Assembly: GCF_000243255.1 (NCBI RefSeq)
Contig: NZ_CM001436.1
Coordinates: 1,400,077 to 1,464,076, forward strand
Origin: Methanoplanus limicola DSM 2279
GTDB taxonomy: Archaea; Halobacteriota; Methanomicrobia; Methanomicrobiales; Methanomicrobiaceae
Length of the DNA stretch: 64,000 nt
Direction: 5' to 3'
The notes beneath the pieces are model-generated. The model searched no databases. It was not told where the DNA came from and was given only the letters and a program-made list of their open reading frames with translations. The translations under genes and the position numbers were made by a program. Of the stretch, positions 18,032 through 26,919 are shown one piece after another (position 1 is the first letter of the stretch; each line of letters starts with the position of its first letter).

Positions 18032-18235
18032 ATGAGTGAAATTCAGGTTTATGCCGGGGGAATACTTGCTTCTGTTGGGATAATTCTTTTGGGAGTTATT
18101 CTTGGCATGGAGATAATCAGCTTTAAAACAGGAATAATATATACTTTGATGCCGGTTTTTGCTCTTCTTGTTGTCTTAGGCGTTCTGCTGATGCTTCTTG
18201 GTTCAAAAGAGCCTGAATGCTCCAGTGAAAACTGA
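18032..18235 (+). CDS. Small two-TM membrane protein
   Basis: A 67-residue protein with two hydrophobic helices (about 6-25 and 34-57) and a short acidic, cysteine-containing tail (KEPECSSEN). It is not a family I recognise. A TATA-like sequence (agtataaaac, 17995-18004) lies just upstream, so the transcript may have a very short leader. The stop codon is three bases before the start of the nitrilase-family gene, indicating cotranscription. Confidence 0.6.
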   Translation: MSEIQVYAGGILASVGIILLGVILGMEIISFKTGIIYTLMPVFALLVVLGVLLMLLGSKEPECSSEN

Positions 18236-18238
18236 TAT

Positions 18239-19030
18239 ATGCTGCTGAATCTCTGTTTTTCCCAGTTTAAATCCCTTATGGAAGAACCGGAGAAGAATCT
18301 TGTCCGGGCTGAAGGTATGATTCGGGAGGCATCTTCTCATGGTTCGGATATTATTATCTTCCCTGAGCAGGCCTTTACGGGCTGGGATCCGTTATCTCAG
18401 AGATATGCAGACGGTGAAGAGAGCCTTATCGTCTCATCTCTAAAAAAATATGCTGAGGAATATTCTGTCGGGATACTCGGCTCGTACAGGAAAAAAACAG
18501 ACGGATTTCCGGAGAACACCTCTCTTTTAATCGGGGACAATGGTGATATTATTGCCTCATACTCAAAGATTCATCTCTTCACACCCGGAAGAGAGGGTGA
18601 GGCATTCAGGTCAGGAGAAAGTCCTGTTGTTGCAGAATATAAGGGTGCCAGGATCGGGATTGCGATATGCTATGACCTCAGGTTTCCGGAATTATTTACA
18701 TATTACAAAAGATGCGGTGCGGAAATTGTCTTTGTTCCTGCTGCATGGCCGTGCAGGAGGATGAAGCACTGGCGGACGTTTATCATCTCCCGTGCGGCTG
18801 AGAATCAGTTTTTTGTTGCAGGGGTTAATACAGCCGGAGAAAATTACGTTGATTCATACTGTGGCGGTTCATTTCTGGCTGACCCTTACGGTGAAGTTGC
18901 GGCTGATTCCGGTGAAGGTGAGTGCCTGACATTCGCATCGGCAGATCTCTCGTCTGTTGGGGAAGCAGGCAGGATTTTGCCTGTATTTCCTGACCGCAAA
19001 GAAGAGTTATACATAAAATGGATCAGATAG
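18239..19030 (+). CDS. Carbon-nitrogen hydrolase (nitrilase superfamily, Nit2/omega-amidase-like)
   Basis: A 263-residue enzyme with the complete catalytic triad of the superfamily: E43 in FPEQAFTGW, K110 in YSKIHLF and C144 in AICYDLRFPEL. The sequence around the cysteine matches Nit2-like amidases that hydrolyse small dicarboxylic monoamides such as alpha-ketoglutaramate. A wider role (deaminated glutathione, N-carbamoyl compounds) cannot be excluded. It starts at the ATG at 18239, three bases after the stop of the small membrane protein gene. Confidence 0.85.
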   Translation: MLLNLCFSQFKSLMEEPEKNLVRAEGMIREASSHGSDIIIFPEQAFTGWDPLSQRYADGEESLIVSSLKKYAEEYSVGILGSYRKKTDGFPENTSLLIGDNGDIIASYSKIHLFTPGREGEAFRSGESPVVAEYKGARIGIAICYDLRFPELFTYYKRCGAEIVFVPAAWPCRRMKHWRTFIISRAAENQFFVAGVNTAGENYVDSYCGGSFLADPYGEVAADSGEGECLTFASADLSSVGEAGRILPVFPDRKEELYIKWIR

Positions 19031-19045
19031 TACTCTGCTGATCTG

Positions 19046-19777
19046 ATGCATGGAGAAGAGCACGTATTTCTGAGCCTTTTATCAGCCGGGATTATCCTCA
19101 CGCCGCTTTTTGGCAGTGTTGATCCGATAATCCCTCTGGTCTGCCTCATCGGGGTATTCATAGGTTCACTTGCACCTGATGCCGATGCTGCGGATTCTTC
19201 CATTATGCATGGTTTTTTAGGCGGACGGGGAAATTTAAGGGCTGTAAGGAGGCATACTGTGATCTTCCTGCCTTTCTTTGGCTACATCCTGAGGTACCTT
19301 GTCTTCTATCCTGCCTCGGCACTTGTCTGGGTTTTTACTCTTGGGCGGGAAAAACCGCGCCATCGTGGTGTCATGCATTCACTGCTGGGCGCTTTTATTG
19401 CCGGACTGGCAATCGGGCTGATTTTATATGGAATATTTGTAATTTCTGCCGGGTTTGATGCTGAAAGATGGATATATATCTTCATGGCCGGATTTTTGTT
19501 CGGTTACCTGATGCACCTCATTGAGGATTCATGCTCCAAAACCGGAGTCTGCTGGATTTATCCGTTCAGCAAAAGAAAGCTCTCCGGAAATCTGGCTGCA
19601 AAGAGTTTCAGGATGAGGCTGTCGGCTGTAATTATTGCAGGTGCCTTTCTTTTTATGCTCGTATCGTCACCTGTGCTGCATATCCCGGTTCCGGATGGCG
19701 GGAGAATTATATATGCCCTCATTGTTTTTTCGATTGCGTGGGCGGGTGTGCTGGCCGTTTCCGGTGTGCATTCCTGA
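19046..19777 (+). CDS. Membrane-bound metal-dependent hydrolase, YdjM/DUF457 family
   Basis: A 243-residue membrane protein that opens with a histidine motif (MHGEEHVFLSLLSAG) and contains GSLAPDADAADS and later RHRGVMHSLLGA and YLMHLIEDSCS. These His/Asp pairs, spread between hydrophobic segments, are the signature of the YdjM family (PF04307), relatives of zinc phospholipase C fold hydrolases. The substrate is unknown. A paralogue lies at 43874-44779. The gene follows the nitrilase gene by 15 bases and probably shares its transcript. Confidence 0.8.
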   Translation: MHGEEHVFLSLLSAGIILTPLFGSVDPIIPLVCLIGVFIGSLAPDADAADSSIMHGFLGGRGNLRAVRRHTVIFLPFFGYILRYLVFYPASALVWVFTLGREKPRHRGVMHSLLGAFIAGLAIGLILYGIFVISAGFDAERWIYIFMAGFLFGYLMHLIEDSCSKTGVCWIYPFSKRKLSGNLAAKSFRMRLSAVIIAGAFLFMLVSSPVLHIPVPDGGRIIYALIVFSIAWAGVLAVSGVHS

Positions 19778-19834
19778 TGCCGGGACGGTGCATATCCATC
19801 AGCTATAATTCCGTCAAGAGCAATAGGATAAGGT

Positions 19835-21037
19835 ATGTTTCGTCTCGTCTGTGTGAACTGCGGTGCCGAATATGATCAAAGTGAGATAATATACCGCTGT
19901 TCAAAATGTGACCACCTTCTGGCGGTTAAATATGACCTTGAGTCACCCGGCTTTTCAAGGGCTGACTGGAATTCACGCCCGCTCAGTCTGTGGAGGTATA
20001 AGGAGATCCTTCCGGTTAAAGGAGAACCTGTTACCCTTCAGGAGGGCGGCACCCCTCTGTACCATATGAAGAAGATTGGTGAGGAACTCGGCCTTAAAAA
20101 CCTCTATGCAAAGCACGAAGGTCTGAACCCGTCAGGTTCCTTTAAGGATCGGGGTATGACTGTCGGAGTTTCAATGGCCCTTCAGCTTGGGATGAAGACG
20201 GTCGCCTGTGCGAGCACAGGAAATACATCCGCCAGCCTTGCCCAGTATGCGGCAAAAGCCGGAATTCCGGCAGTGGTTCTTCTTCCGGCAGGAAAGGTTG
20301 CACTTGGAAAGGTTGCCCAGGCTCTGATGCACGGGGCAAAGGTCATTGCAATCAGGGGTAATTTTGACCGTGCCCTTGAGATGGTGCATGAACTCTGCCT
20401 GACCGAAGGTCTGTATCTTCTCAATTCGGTGAACCCGTACAGGCTTGAAGGGCAGAAGACGATAGGGCTTGAGACTGTCGATCAGCTTGGAGAGGTTCCT
20501 GACAGGATGGTTCTGCCGGTAGGAAACGCAGGCAATATATCTGCGGTTTACAAAGGAATGCTTGAGCTTGAGGAGCTTGGATTTACAGACAAAATTCCGG
20601 TTATGACCGGAGTTCAGGCAGCAGGCTCTATGCCGGTTGTGAAGGCGATTGCAGAGGGTCTTGATGTGCTTGTCCCTCAGAAGGACCCTGAGACGATCGC
20701 AACCGCAATAAGGATTGGTGCTCCTGTAAACGCAGAAAAAGCGCTTCTGGCTATCAGAAAGACCGGCGGAACTGCTCTCTCTGTTACCGATGATGAGATC
20801 CTTGCTATGCAGCGTGATCTTGCCAGAAAGGAAGGTATTGGTGTTGAACCTGCATCTGCGGCATCTGTTGCAGGTATTAAGAAGATGGCAGAGGAAGGTC
20901 TGCTTGATAAGGATGAAAAGATTGTATGTGTTGTAACAGGACATCTCCTAAAGGATCCGGAGACGGTGATAAGACAATGCGATGCTCCGGTGGAGATAGA
21001 CGCGGACTTAATGTCCTTGCGTGCTGTTCTGCGCTGA
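19835..21037 (+). CDS. thrC: Threonine synthase
   Basis: A 400-residue PLP enzyme of fold type II. An N-terminal zinc-ribbon-like CVNCG...CSKC pair, as in archaeal threonine synthases, precedes the catalytic domain. The PLP lysine is K104 in SGSFKDRGM, with the phosphate-binding loop GNAGN further along. It converts O-phosphohomoserine to threonine. The start has GGATAAGG upstream. The downstream gene overlaps its last 61 bases. Confidence 0.93.
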   Translation: MFRLVCVNCGAEYDQSEIIYRCSKCDHLLAVKYDLESPGFSRADWNSRPLSLWRYKEILPVKGEPVTLQEGGTPLYHMKKIGEELGLKNLYAKHEGLNPSGSFKDRGMTVGVSMALQLGMKTVACASTGNTSASLAQYAAKAGIPAVVLLPAGKVALGKVAQALMHGAKVIAIRGNFDRALEMVHELCLTEGLYLLNSVNPYRLEGQKTIGLETVDQLGEVPDRMVLPVGNAGNISAVYKGMLELEELGFTDKIPVMTGVQAAGSMPVVKAIAEGLDVLVPQKDPETIATAIRIGAPVNAEKALLAIRKTGGTALSVTDDEILAMQRDLARKEGIGVEPASAASVAGIKKMAEEGLLDKDEKIVCVVTGHLLKDPETVIRQCDAPVEIDADLMSLRAVLR

Positions 21038-21675
21038 TTCTGCTGCTTGTCTTTGTGGTGTTTCCGGCATCCGCCCTTAATGCCACATTTTTTGTGGCTG
21101 AGAATGGCTCTTCGTACCATGCCTCTTTAGAGATTGAAGAGGCCTCGGAATACCGTTTTGAAAAGCCCGGTGTGCTTGGCGAGAAGGTTCCGGCGGAATA
21201 CGGGAATGTATCCCTGTATTATACCAACGGAACTGAGGCATCTTTTGAGGATAAGGGGAGAAGCATAGAGTTTGAGAAGGGCAATTATACCGTAGGTTAT
21301 GATTCCGCCATTGATAACCATAATCTGCAGCTTATATTTGATGACCGGTACAATATTTCGGTATATCTGCCACCGGTCTTTGATGTCAGAAATCCTCTTT
21401 TAGGGATGGTATCCACCGGTGGTGAGGTTATTTCCGGTGCTGAGGTTTCAGAGAACGGGGCCGGCAGTGTGGATGGTGCCGGGGACGAAACTTTAAGCAG
21501 CACAGGATCCGGTTATGACGGACTCCGGATTGACTGGGTGAAGAGAACTTATGCAGAAATAAGGTTTTATGACTCTTTCCAGGAGAAGATCCTGATGATA
21601 TTTGGGTCATTGTGGCTTGTTGTTGCTGTGGTCTTTTTAGTGCCATATATGATGACAAGGAGAAGAAAGGGATAA
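20977..21675 (+). CDS. Secreted/membrane-anchored protein, DUF5803-like
   Basis: A 232-residue protein with an N-terminal signal segment (LNVLACCSALILLLVFVVFPASA), a ~150-residue exported domain containing YRFEKPGVLGEKVP and VSLYYTNGTEASFEDKG, and a C-terminal membrane helix ending in RRRKG. The plan and the 'YYTNGT' motif resemble the archaeal DUF5803 family, a tentative match. The start at 20977 lies inside thrC in another frame, an overlap of 61 bases that suggests translational coupling. Function unknown. Confidence 0.6.
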   Translation: MRCSGGDRRGLNVLACCSALILLLVFVVFPASALNATFFVAENGSSYHASLEIEEASEYRFEKPGVLGEKVPAEYGNVSLYYTNGTEASFEDKGRSIEFEKGNYTVGYDSAIDNHNLQLIFDDRYNISVYLPPVFDVRNPLLGMVSTGGEVISGAEVSENGAGSVDGAGDETLSSTGSGYDGLRIDWVKRTYAEIRFYDSFQEKILMIFGSLWLVVAVVFLVPYMMTRRRKG

Positions 21676-21866
21676 AATCATCATACTTTTTCAGGCGTTT
21701 TTTCTGCCACGACTGTTCTTGTCAGGTTCAGCGTAATTCAGCGGATCTGTTATATTTGTAAGGGAATTCACGGTTGAGAGAACATAAAGTAATAATAAAT
21801 ATCCCGGAACAAAACCAGTTTACAGTATGATTTCTACAAAGCCGAGATAATACTGTTATTTGTGGT

Positions 21867-22838
21867 TTATCCGGAAATATTCCATTCAGAGGTTTCTTTT
21901 GCCAGATATGCCCCTGCCGGGTGTACCCGTACATGGACATCAATAACATCCTCAACTGATGAACATATCCGTTCTTCAATCATGCAGGCTATTGAGTACG
22001 CTTCTCTGACAGTGATCTCAGGATCAGTTTCGATTGTAATATCTACTGATATAGCACCACCAAAACTCCGAATACGCTGTTCTGATATAAAAAAAACCCC
22101 AGGCATTTCTTCAGTGATCTCTTCTGTGAGGTTCATCACATTAACTGAAGGATTTGCATCGATAAGCTCTTTTGCAGCCCCTATAAATTCTCCGGAACTA
22201 TAAACAAAGAGAGCAAGGGCAACAAAGAGTGTCAGTGCTGTATGAATTATATCAAATGAAGGTGCAATCACCTGAAACATTCCGCTTATAAGAATTATTG
22301 CCACACAGGCCATGTCTGCCTTAATAATAACTGAATTAAGCAGAAGCAGCCGGCTGTTAATTCTTCTTCCTACATCTCTCAGATAGCGGTAAAGGAAAAA
22401 GAGCATTGTAATTATCATAAGTGAAAGGAAGATTGTAGCCATTCCATATCCAGGATTAAGTTCATTTGACTGAGACATAAGAGTCTCAAAGAAGAAGTTA
22501 AGGATATAAGCAGCAATACCAAGTGAGAAGATAAGCAAAGCCAGTGTTTCTATGCGTTGATAACCGTAATGCATCTTTAAATCCGCTTTTCTGGCCCCCA
22601 AGCGAACCGTTGCGAGCAGTATTGTATCAGGAACCAGCCAGGCAAGATTGCCAAACCCTTCAATAAAAAAGAGGTCATTTTTAGAGAAAAACCAGAATAT
22701 TATCTCTACAAATCCGATAATGGCACTGACTATCAGGGAAATAATCAGAGCCTTAGTTGCAGCACGTGAATATGGATCATCTCTGCCGTATATATCGGGG
22801 TAATTTTTATTATTCTGCCGTTTATATCTTTTAAACAC
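21867..22838 (-). CDS. Cation diffusion facilitator family transporter with atypical metal-site residues
   Basis: A 323-residue protein with about five to six membrane segments and a C-terminal cytoplasmic domain (VREAYSIACMIEERICSSVEDVIDVHVRVHP) as in CDF metal exporters. The family motif after TM2, MHYGYQRIETLA, is clear. The transport-site motifs are altered: TM2 reads FFIEGFGNLAWLVPD rather than the usual D-x-x-x-D pattern, and TM5 reads VIIKADMA, lacking the usual histidine four positions before the aspartate. The substrate may therefore differ from Zn/Fe/Mn. The start is a GTG whose ribosome-binding GGTGG lies in the end of the upstream gene; they form an operon. Confidence 0.75.
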   Translation of the reverse strand: MFKRYKRQNNKNYPDIYGRDDPYSRAATKALIISLIVSAIIGFVEIIFWFFSKNDLFFIEGFGNLAWLVPDTILLATVRLGARKADLKMHYGYQRIETLALLIFSLGIAAYILNFFFETLMSQSNELNPGYGMATIFLSLMIITMLFFLYRYLRDVGRRINSRLLLLNSVIIKADMACVAIILISGMFQVIAPSFDIIHTALTLFVALALFVYSSGEFIGAAKELIDANPSVNVMNLTEEITEEMPGVFFISEQRIRSFGGAISVDITIETDPEITVREAYSIACMIEERICSSVEDVIDVHVRVHPAGAYLAKETSEWNISG

Positions 22839-22842
22839 AGTT

Positions 22843-23466
22843 TCAGTCCACCTGAACTACCGGATTTGTATCTGTCGTTTTTTTCCTTTTCCCTGCAACT
22901 GAACCGACAAACTGGTACATTCCCTCATCAGCTAAAACAGCAACAAAGAATATCCAGGGCATATCTGCAAACAGGGCAAGAAATATCAGCCCTGCAAAGG
23001 CAGTGCACCGGAATGTAAACCACCGTATGTAAAGATCAGTTAAAACGCCTTTAACTCCTGCCGGTTTGTTTATATTTATGGATGTCTTAAGGGCATCAGC
23101 GCTGTCGTTTCCTATTTCATCGATAAATGATGTCAGTACGATTACAGCAAGTGTTAAGATATTTACGTAGAGCAGACCTTCAGCACCAAGAAGAATAACT
23201 CCTGCAAGAACCATTGCTGTAATAAGAGAAAATGCAAAATTATCAATTTTACCGGCAAGAATGACAGAAATCACAATTCCAAGATATATTCCGGCAGTGT
23301 ATCCATTCAGTGCGATAACCAGACAGAATACAAACCCGGTCAATACTGAAAGAATCAGAGCAAGTTTCCGGTTAAATACACCATCATCAAAAGCTGAATC
23401 AATATATTTCAGACTGCCTCCTATATATGCAAAAAGCAGTATGAAAGCTATGTCCGACTCAATCAT
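22843..23466 (-). CDS. Hypothetical polytopic membrane protein
   Basis: A 207-residue protein with about six hydrophobic segments and a charged loop (DEIGNDSADALKTSININKPAGVKG) before an amphipathic stretch (VLTDLYIRWFTFR). The C-terminus is basic then polar (GKRKKTTDTN). I do not recognise a family. It ends four bases before the CDF transporter start, so the two are probably cotranscribed and may act together in ion transport. Confidence 0.65.
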   Translation of the reverse strand: MIESDIAFILLFAYIGGSLKYIDSAFDDGVFNRKLALILSVLTGFVFCLVIALNGYTAGIYLGIVISVILAGKIDNFAFSLITAMVLAGVILLGAEGLLYVNILTLAVIVLTSFIDEIGNDSADALKTSININKPAGVKGVLTDLYIRWFTFRCTAFAGLIFLALFADMPWIFFVAVLADEGMYQFVGSVAGKRKKTTDTNPVVQVD

Positions 23467-23663
23467 AATATTTAGGTCTGTATATCATTAATGATATACA
23501 TGACTGTTTTTTAGAAATATTCGCCGTATAAAATGATAGGGAGCGTATGATTCAATTACTCTCTGTCTGGTATTGACAGGATAAATCCGCACGGTAATGT
23601 GTGTAATATAATATTGTCAAAATATATTTGTGTTGGTTCCAATTCTGTTGGGCTGTTTTTTTG

Positions 23664-24077
23664 TCAGTGGTGGTGTGACTCTTTACCAGATTTTTCTTCC
23701 CATTGAGGCAGTCCCTGCTTTTTGCGGTAGTCGTTTATTGCCCTGTGTATCGCATCCTCGGCAAGAACGGAGCAGTGGACCTTTGCCGGAGGAAGGCCCT
23801 CAAGTGCCTCAACGACAGCCTTATTGGAGAGGTCCCATGCCTCCTCAAGGGTTTTTCCCTTCACAAGTTCGGTTGCCATGCTGCTTGATGCAATGGCGGC
23901 TCCGCAACCGAAGGTCTGGAATTTTATATCCTCAATAATGTTGTCCTTAACTTTGATGAAAACCTTCATTATATCGCCGCACTGCGGGTTTCCTTCCTCT
24001 CCTATGCCGTCTGCATCTTTTATTACGCCCGTATTTCTTGGATTTTCAAAGTGGTCCATTACCTTTTCATTGTACAT
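23664..24077 (-). CDS. nifU: Iron-sulfur cluster assembly scaffold (NifU/IscU type)
   Basis: A 137-residue U-type scaffold. The three cluster-binding cysteines are C33 (GNPQCGD), C58 (TFGCGAAIASSS) and C102 (KVHCSVLAEDA). It assembles Fe-S clusters with sulfur from the cysteine desulfurase encoded just upstream (49 bases away, same strand). The ORF can be read 24 codons further upstream, but GAGGAG directly precedes the ATG at 24077, so that start is preferred. The extra C-terminal HHH is unusual. Confidence 0.92.
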   Translation of the reverse strand: MYNEKVMDHFENPRNTGVIKDADGIGEEGNPQCGDIMKVFIKVKDNIIEDIKFQTFGCGAAIASSSMATELVKGKTLEEAWDLSNKAVVEALEGLPPAKVHCSVLAEDAIHRAINDYRKKQGLPQWEEKSGKESHHH

Positions 24078-24126
24078 TTTTTTCTCCTCGGCTGACTGTA
24101 TTTTTTGCAAATCTTTATACTGCTGG

Positions 24127-25314
24127 TTACTCCGCAGTTCTGAGTTCATCAGGTGTAAGCGGTGACATATTCCTCAGTTTCTGAACAATGCCGGGCACTG
24201 TATTAAGCACATATTCAACGTCCTCAACACTGTTCACCTCACCAAGGGTCAGGCGAAGGGAACCATGTGCTATTTCAATGGGAACATTGCAGGCTGTCAG
24301 AACATGAGAGGCGTCAAGTGAATCCGAAGTGCATGCACTTCCTGTGGATGCACATATGCCCTTTCTGTTCAACATGAGAAGGATTGACTCACCCTCGATG
24401 TATTCAAAGACCACGTTTACATTATTGGGGAGCCTCTTCTCCGGATGACCGTTTAGATGTGTCTTTGGAATATTTAAAAGCCCTTCTGTAAGCCTGTCCC
24501 TTAGTGCAGCAATTCTTGCAGATTCTTCTTCCATGTTTTTTACCGCTATTTCGATTGCCAGACCAAGTCCGGCAATTCCCGGTACATTCTCTGTTCCTGC
24601 CCGCCTTCTTCTCTCCTGTGCTCCGCCGTGCATCAGGGGATCAATCTTTACACCCGTCCGGATGTAAAGTGCACCTGTTCCTTTCGGGCCGCTGAACTTG
24701 TGACCGGAGAGTGAGAGCATGTCGATGTTCATAGCCTCAACGTCAATCGGTATGTGCCCTATCGCCTGCACTGCATCGGTATGAAAGATAACTCCTTTAT
24801 CCCTGGCAATTCGCCCTAGTTCAGCAATCGGCTCTATCGTTCCTATCTCATTGTTGGCAGACATAACTGATGCAAGAATTGTTCTGTCTGTTATGGCGGC
24901 CTCAAAGTCCTCTGGATCAACAAGCCCGTATTTGTCAACGGGAAGATATGTTATCTCAAAACCCTGTTTTTCAAGCCATTCAACCGTATGCAGAACTGCG
25001 TGGTGCTCAATGGGTGTTGTTATTATGTGGTTGCCGGATTTTTGGTTCGCAAAGGCGGCACCCTTTATTGCCCAGTTGTCAGATTCGGTTCCGCCGGATG
25101 TGAAATATATCTCCTTTGGCTCTGCGTTTATTGCAGATGCGACCTGTTCACGTGCCTTTTCAACCGCTTCTCTGGAATCTCTGGCAATACTGTACAGTGA
25201 AGAGGGATTGCCGAACTTCTCTGTCATATATTCTGTCATAATGCTGACAATCTCCGGCCTTGTCGGTGTTGTTGCGGCGTTGTCCATGTAAATAAGGGGT
25301 TTTATCTCTTTCAT
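24127..25314 (-). CDS. nifS: Cysteine desulfurase (NifS/IscS type)
   Basis: A 395-residue PLP enzyme of the class V aminotransferase fold. The PLP lysine is K206 in LSGHKFSGPKG; the catalytic cysteine is C328 in the loop CASTGSACTSD, which matches the long-loop IscS/NifS group. It removes sulfur from cysteine as a persulfide and passes it to the U-type scaffold encoded downstream. The pair is a minimal ISC/NIF cluster as found in many methanogens. GGAG lies 12 bases upstream of the ATG. Confidence 0.93.
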   Translation of the reverse strand: MKEIKPLIYMDNAATTPTRPEIVSIMTEYMTEKFGNPSSLYSIARDSREAVEKAREQVASAINAEPKEIYFTSGGTESDNWAIKGAAFANQKSGNHIITTPIEHHAVLHTVEWLEKQGFEITYLPVDKYGLVDPEDFEAAITDRTILASVMSANNEIGTIEPIAELGRIARDKGVIFHTDAVQAIGHIPIDVEAMNIDMLSLSGHKFSGPKGTGALYIRTGVKIDPLMHGGAQERRRRAGTENVPGIAGLGLAIEIAVKNMEEESARIAALRDRLTEGLLNIPKTHLNGHPEKRLPNNVNVVFEYIEGESILLMLNRKGICASTGSACTSDSLDASHVLTACNVPIEIAHGSLRLTLGEVNSVEDVEYVLNTVPGIVQKLRNMSPLTPDELRTAE

Positions 25315-25464
25315 AGGTGTTTGTATCTCCGTTATCCGGGTAATATCTGTCAGGATTTTTTCTGCCGGGATATTATGCAGAAGGATTTTTCTCTATTGTT
25401 ATACTGTAATAGTATTGTTGATTTGCTTTTTTTAATTTGTGTGACAAATATTATTGCAGGGTTT

Positions 25465-25872
25465 ATGACTGAGAAACTTTTTGTGTACGGAACACTGATG
25501 GATTCTGACATTCAGAAGGATGTATTTGGCAGGGAAATTTCCGGAGTTTCGGATTCACTGTATGGCTACAGACTTGGAACGGTTACTTTTGGGAATGAGA
25601 CATTTCCCGCGGTACGGAAAATTTCAGATTCACTTTCCGGAGATAAAAATGGCCGGAATTCTTCAGGTCCTTTGGACGGACTTAATTCAGAGGGTAGTCC
25701 TGCGGATGAGATGGCTGATAATGAAGTGAAAGGTATTGTTCTGACGCTTTCTGGTGAAGATTTCATGAATGCTGATATTTATGAGGGAGAGTATTACAGC
25801 AGAAGAGAGGTTACCTTAAAGAGCGGAACAGTGGCTTATCTCTATGAAATTGAGGATGTGGATTATGTCTGA
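25465..25872 (+). CDS. Gamma-glutamylcyclotransferase-like (AIG2/GGCT) family protein
   Basis: A 135-residue protein with the family's opening motif EKLFVYGTLMD and the conserved glutamate in YEGEYYSRREVTLK near the C-terminus. The fold binds gamma-glutamyl compounds; true substrates of archaeal members are not known. A hydrophilic insertion (SDSLSGDKNGRNSSGPLDGLNSEGSPAD) of about 30 residues lies in the middle. The open frame extends 48 codons upstream, but the ATG at 25465 after GCAGGG begins at the expected place for the family. Confidence 0.8.
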   Translation: MTEKLFVYGTLMDSDIQKDVFGREISGVSDSLYGYRLGTVTFGNETFPAVRKISDSLSGDKNGRNSSGPLDGLNSEGSPADEMADNEVKGIVLTLSGEDFMNADIYEGEYYSRREVTLKSGTVAYLYEIEDVDYV

Positions 25873-25975
25873 AAAAAGGCAGGCTATTTTGAGAGTTTTT
25901 ACACACTTCACATCGTAATTTGGATTTACAGATTATTGAAGTAAATTGTGATGAGATCTCCTTAAAAAAGTTATT

Positions 25976-26674
25976 TTATTCATCAAGAACCATTCTTTCG
26001 AGTTCAAGCGGCATGATGTACTCTCCGTTCCGGAAAGCACGCATATTTCCTCCTGAGATCTCATCTATTAAAATGATCTCGTCTCCAATCCTGCCGAATT
26101 CAAATTTGATGTCGTAGAGTTCGATATTTTTCTTCGCAAGTTCTTCCTTTATGATGGTTGCGATCTGCTGGGTTAATGATTTGACCTTTTCGTATTCATC
26201 CGGGGTGAGAATTCCAAGATTTTCGAGTGCGTCCTTTGTAATCGGAGGATCTTCGCGGTCATCGTCTTTTAATGTTGTCTCTACAAACGCCGGCAGTGGT
26301 GCAGCCTCTTCTATATAATCTCCGTAGCGCCTGTAAAAACTTCCTACCGCACGGAAACGGCAGATAACTTCCAGTCCCTTACCAAATGTTTTTGCAGGCC
26401 TGACAATCATTGTGACGTTGTCGATGTCAGAATCTATATAGTGGGTTGGAATTCCCTTCTGGTTCAGGATTTCAAAGAAGAATTTTGTCATCCTGAGGCC
26501 TGCACGGCCCGCACCCTCCATAGTAAGGCCGATGGTATTCATGCCCGGGTCAAATACACCATCAGCTCCGGTGCAGTCATCTTTGAATTTAAGCAGATAA
26601 TTTCCGTTATCAAGTGCATAGACGTTTTTTGTCTTGCCTGTATAGACAAGTTTCATGGACTCCGTTGAACTCAT
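25976..26674 (-). CDS. purC: Phosphoribosylaminoimidazole-succinocarboxamide synthase (SAICAR synthetase)
   Basis: A 232-residue enzyme of purine biosynthesis that ligates aspartate to CAIR with ATP. Visible signatures are LVYTGKTKNVY at the start, the VICRFRAVGSFYRRYG segment, and the metal/ATP-binding EFGRIGDEIILIDEISGGNMRAF near the end. The ATG at 26674 has GAGGG upstream; ATGs at 26686 and 26656 are alternatives. No other purine genes are adjacent. Confidence 0.93.
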   Translation of the reverse strand: MSSTESMKLVYTGKTKNVYALDNGNYLLKFKDDCTGADGVFDPGMNTIGLTMEGAGRAGLRMTKFFFEILNQKGIPTHYIDSDIDNVTMIVRPAKTFGKGLEVICRFRAVGSFYRRYGDYIEEAAPLPAFVETTLKDDDREDPPITKDALENLGILTPDEYEKVKSLTQQIATIIKEELAKKNIELYDIKFEFGRIGDEIILIDEISGGNMRAFRNGEYIMPLELERMVLDE

Positions 26675-26919
26675 AGTTTCCCTCATTTAATAAATTTTAT
26701 ATGATATTTTTGGTTCAGAATGTTTAAAAGGGTGCTGTCATGGCAGAACGGGTACTGCTCCGGTTGACTGCGATGGGATAACCGGGAAAACTCCGTAAAA
26801 CTCTTTTAAGAGACCGGAATATGTTCTTCCCTGATGGTTTATGGGGAAGATCTTTTTTGCACCAATTTCAGAATATATTCCATCCTTTTATTATCCCCCA
26901 AAATCAACAGGGTAATATT

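Noticed and set aside
20171-20944. 257-codon minus-strand frame inside thrC
   Set aside because: Antisense shadow of threonine synthase; composition (Cys, His, Arg, Asn rich) is that of a non-coding frame.
26821-26919. Upstream extension of the HExxH membrane protein
   Set aside because: The extra 33 residues are not membrane-like and have no ribosome-binding site; the ATG at 26920 directly precedes the first helix.
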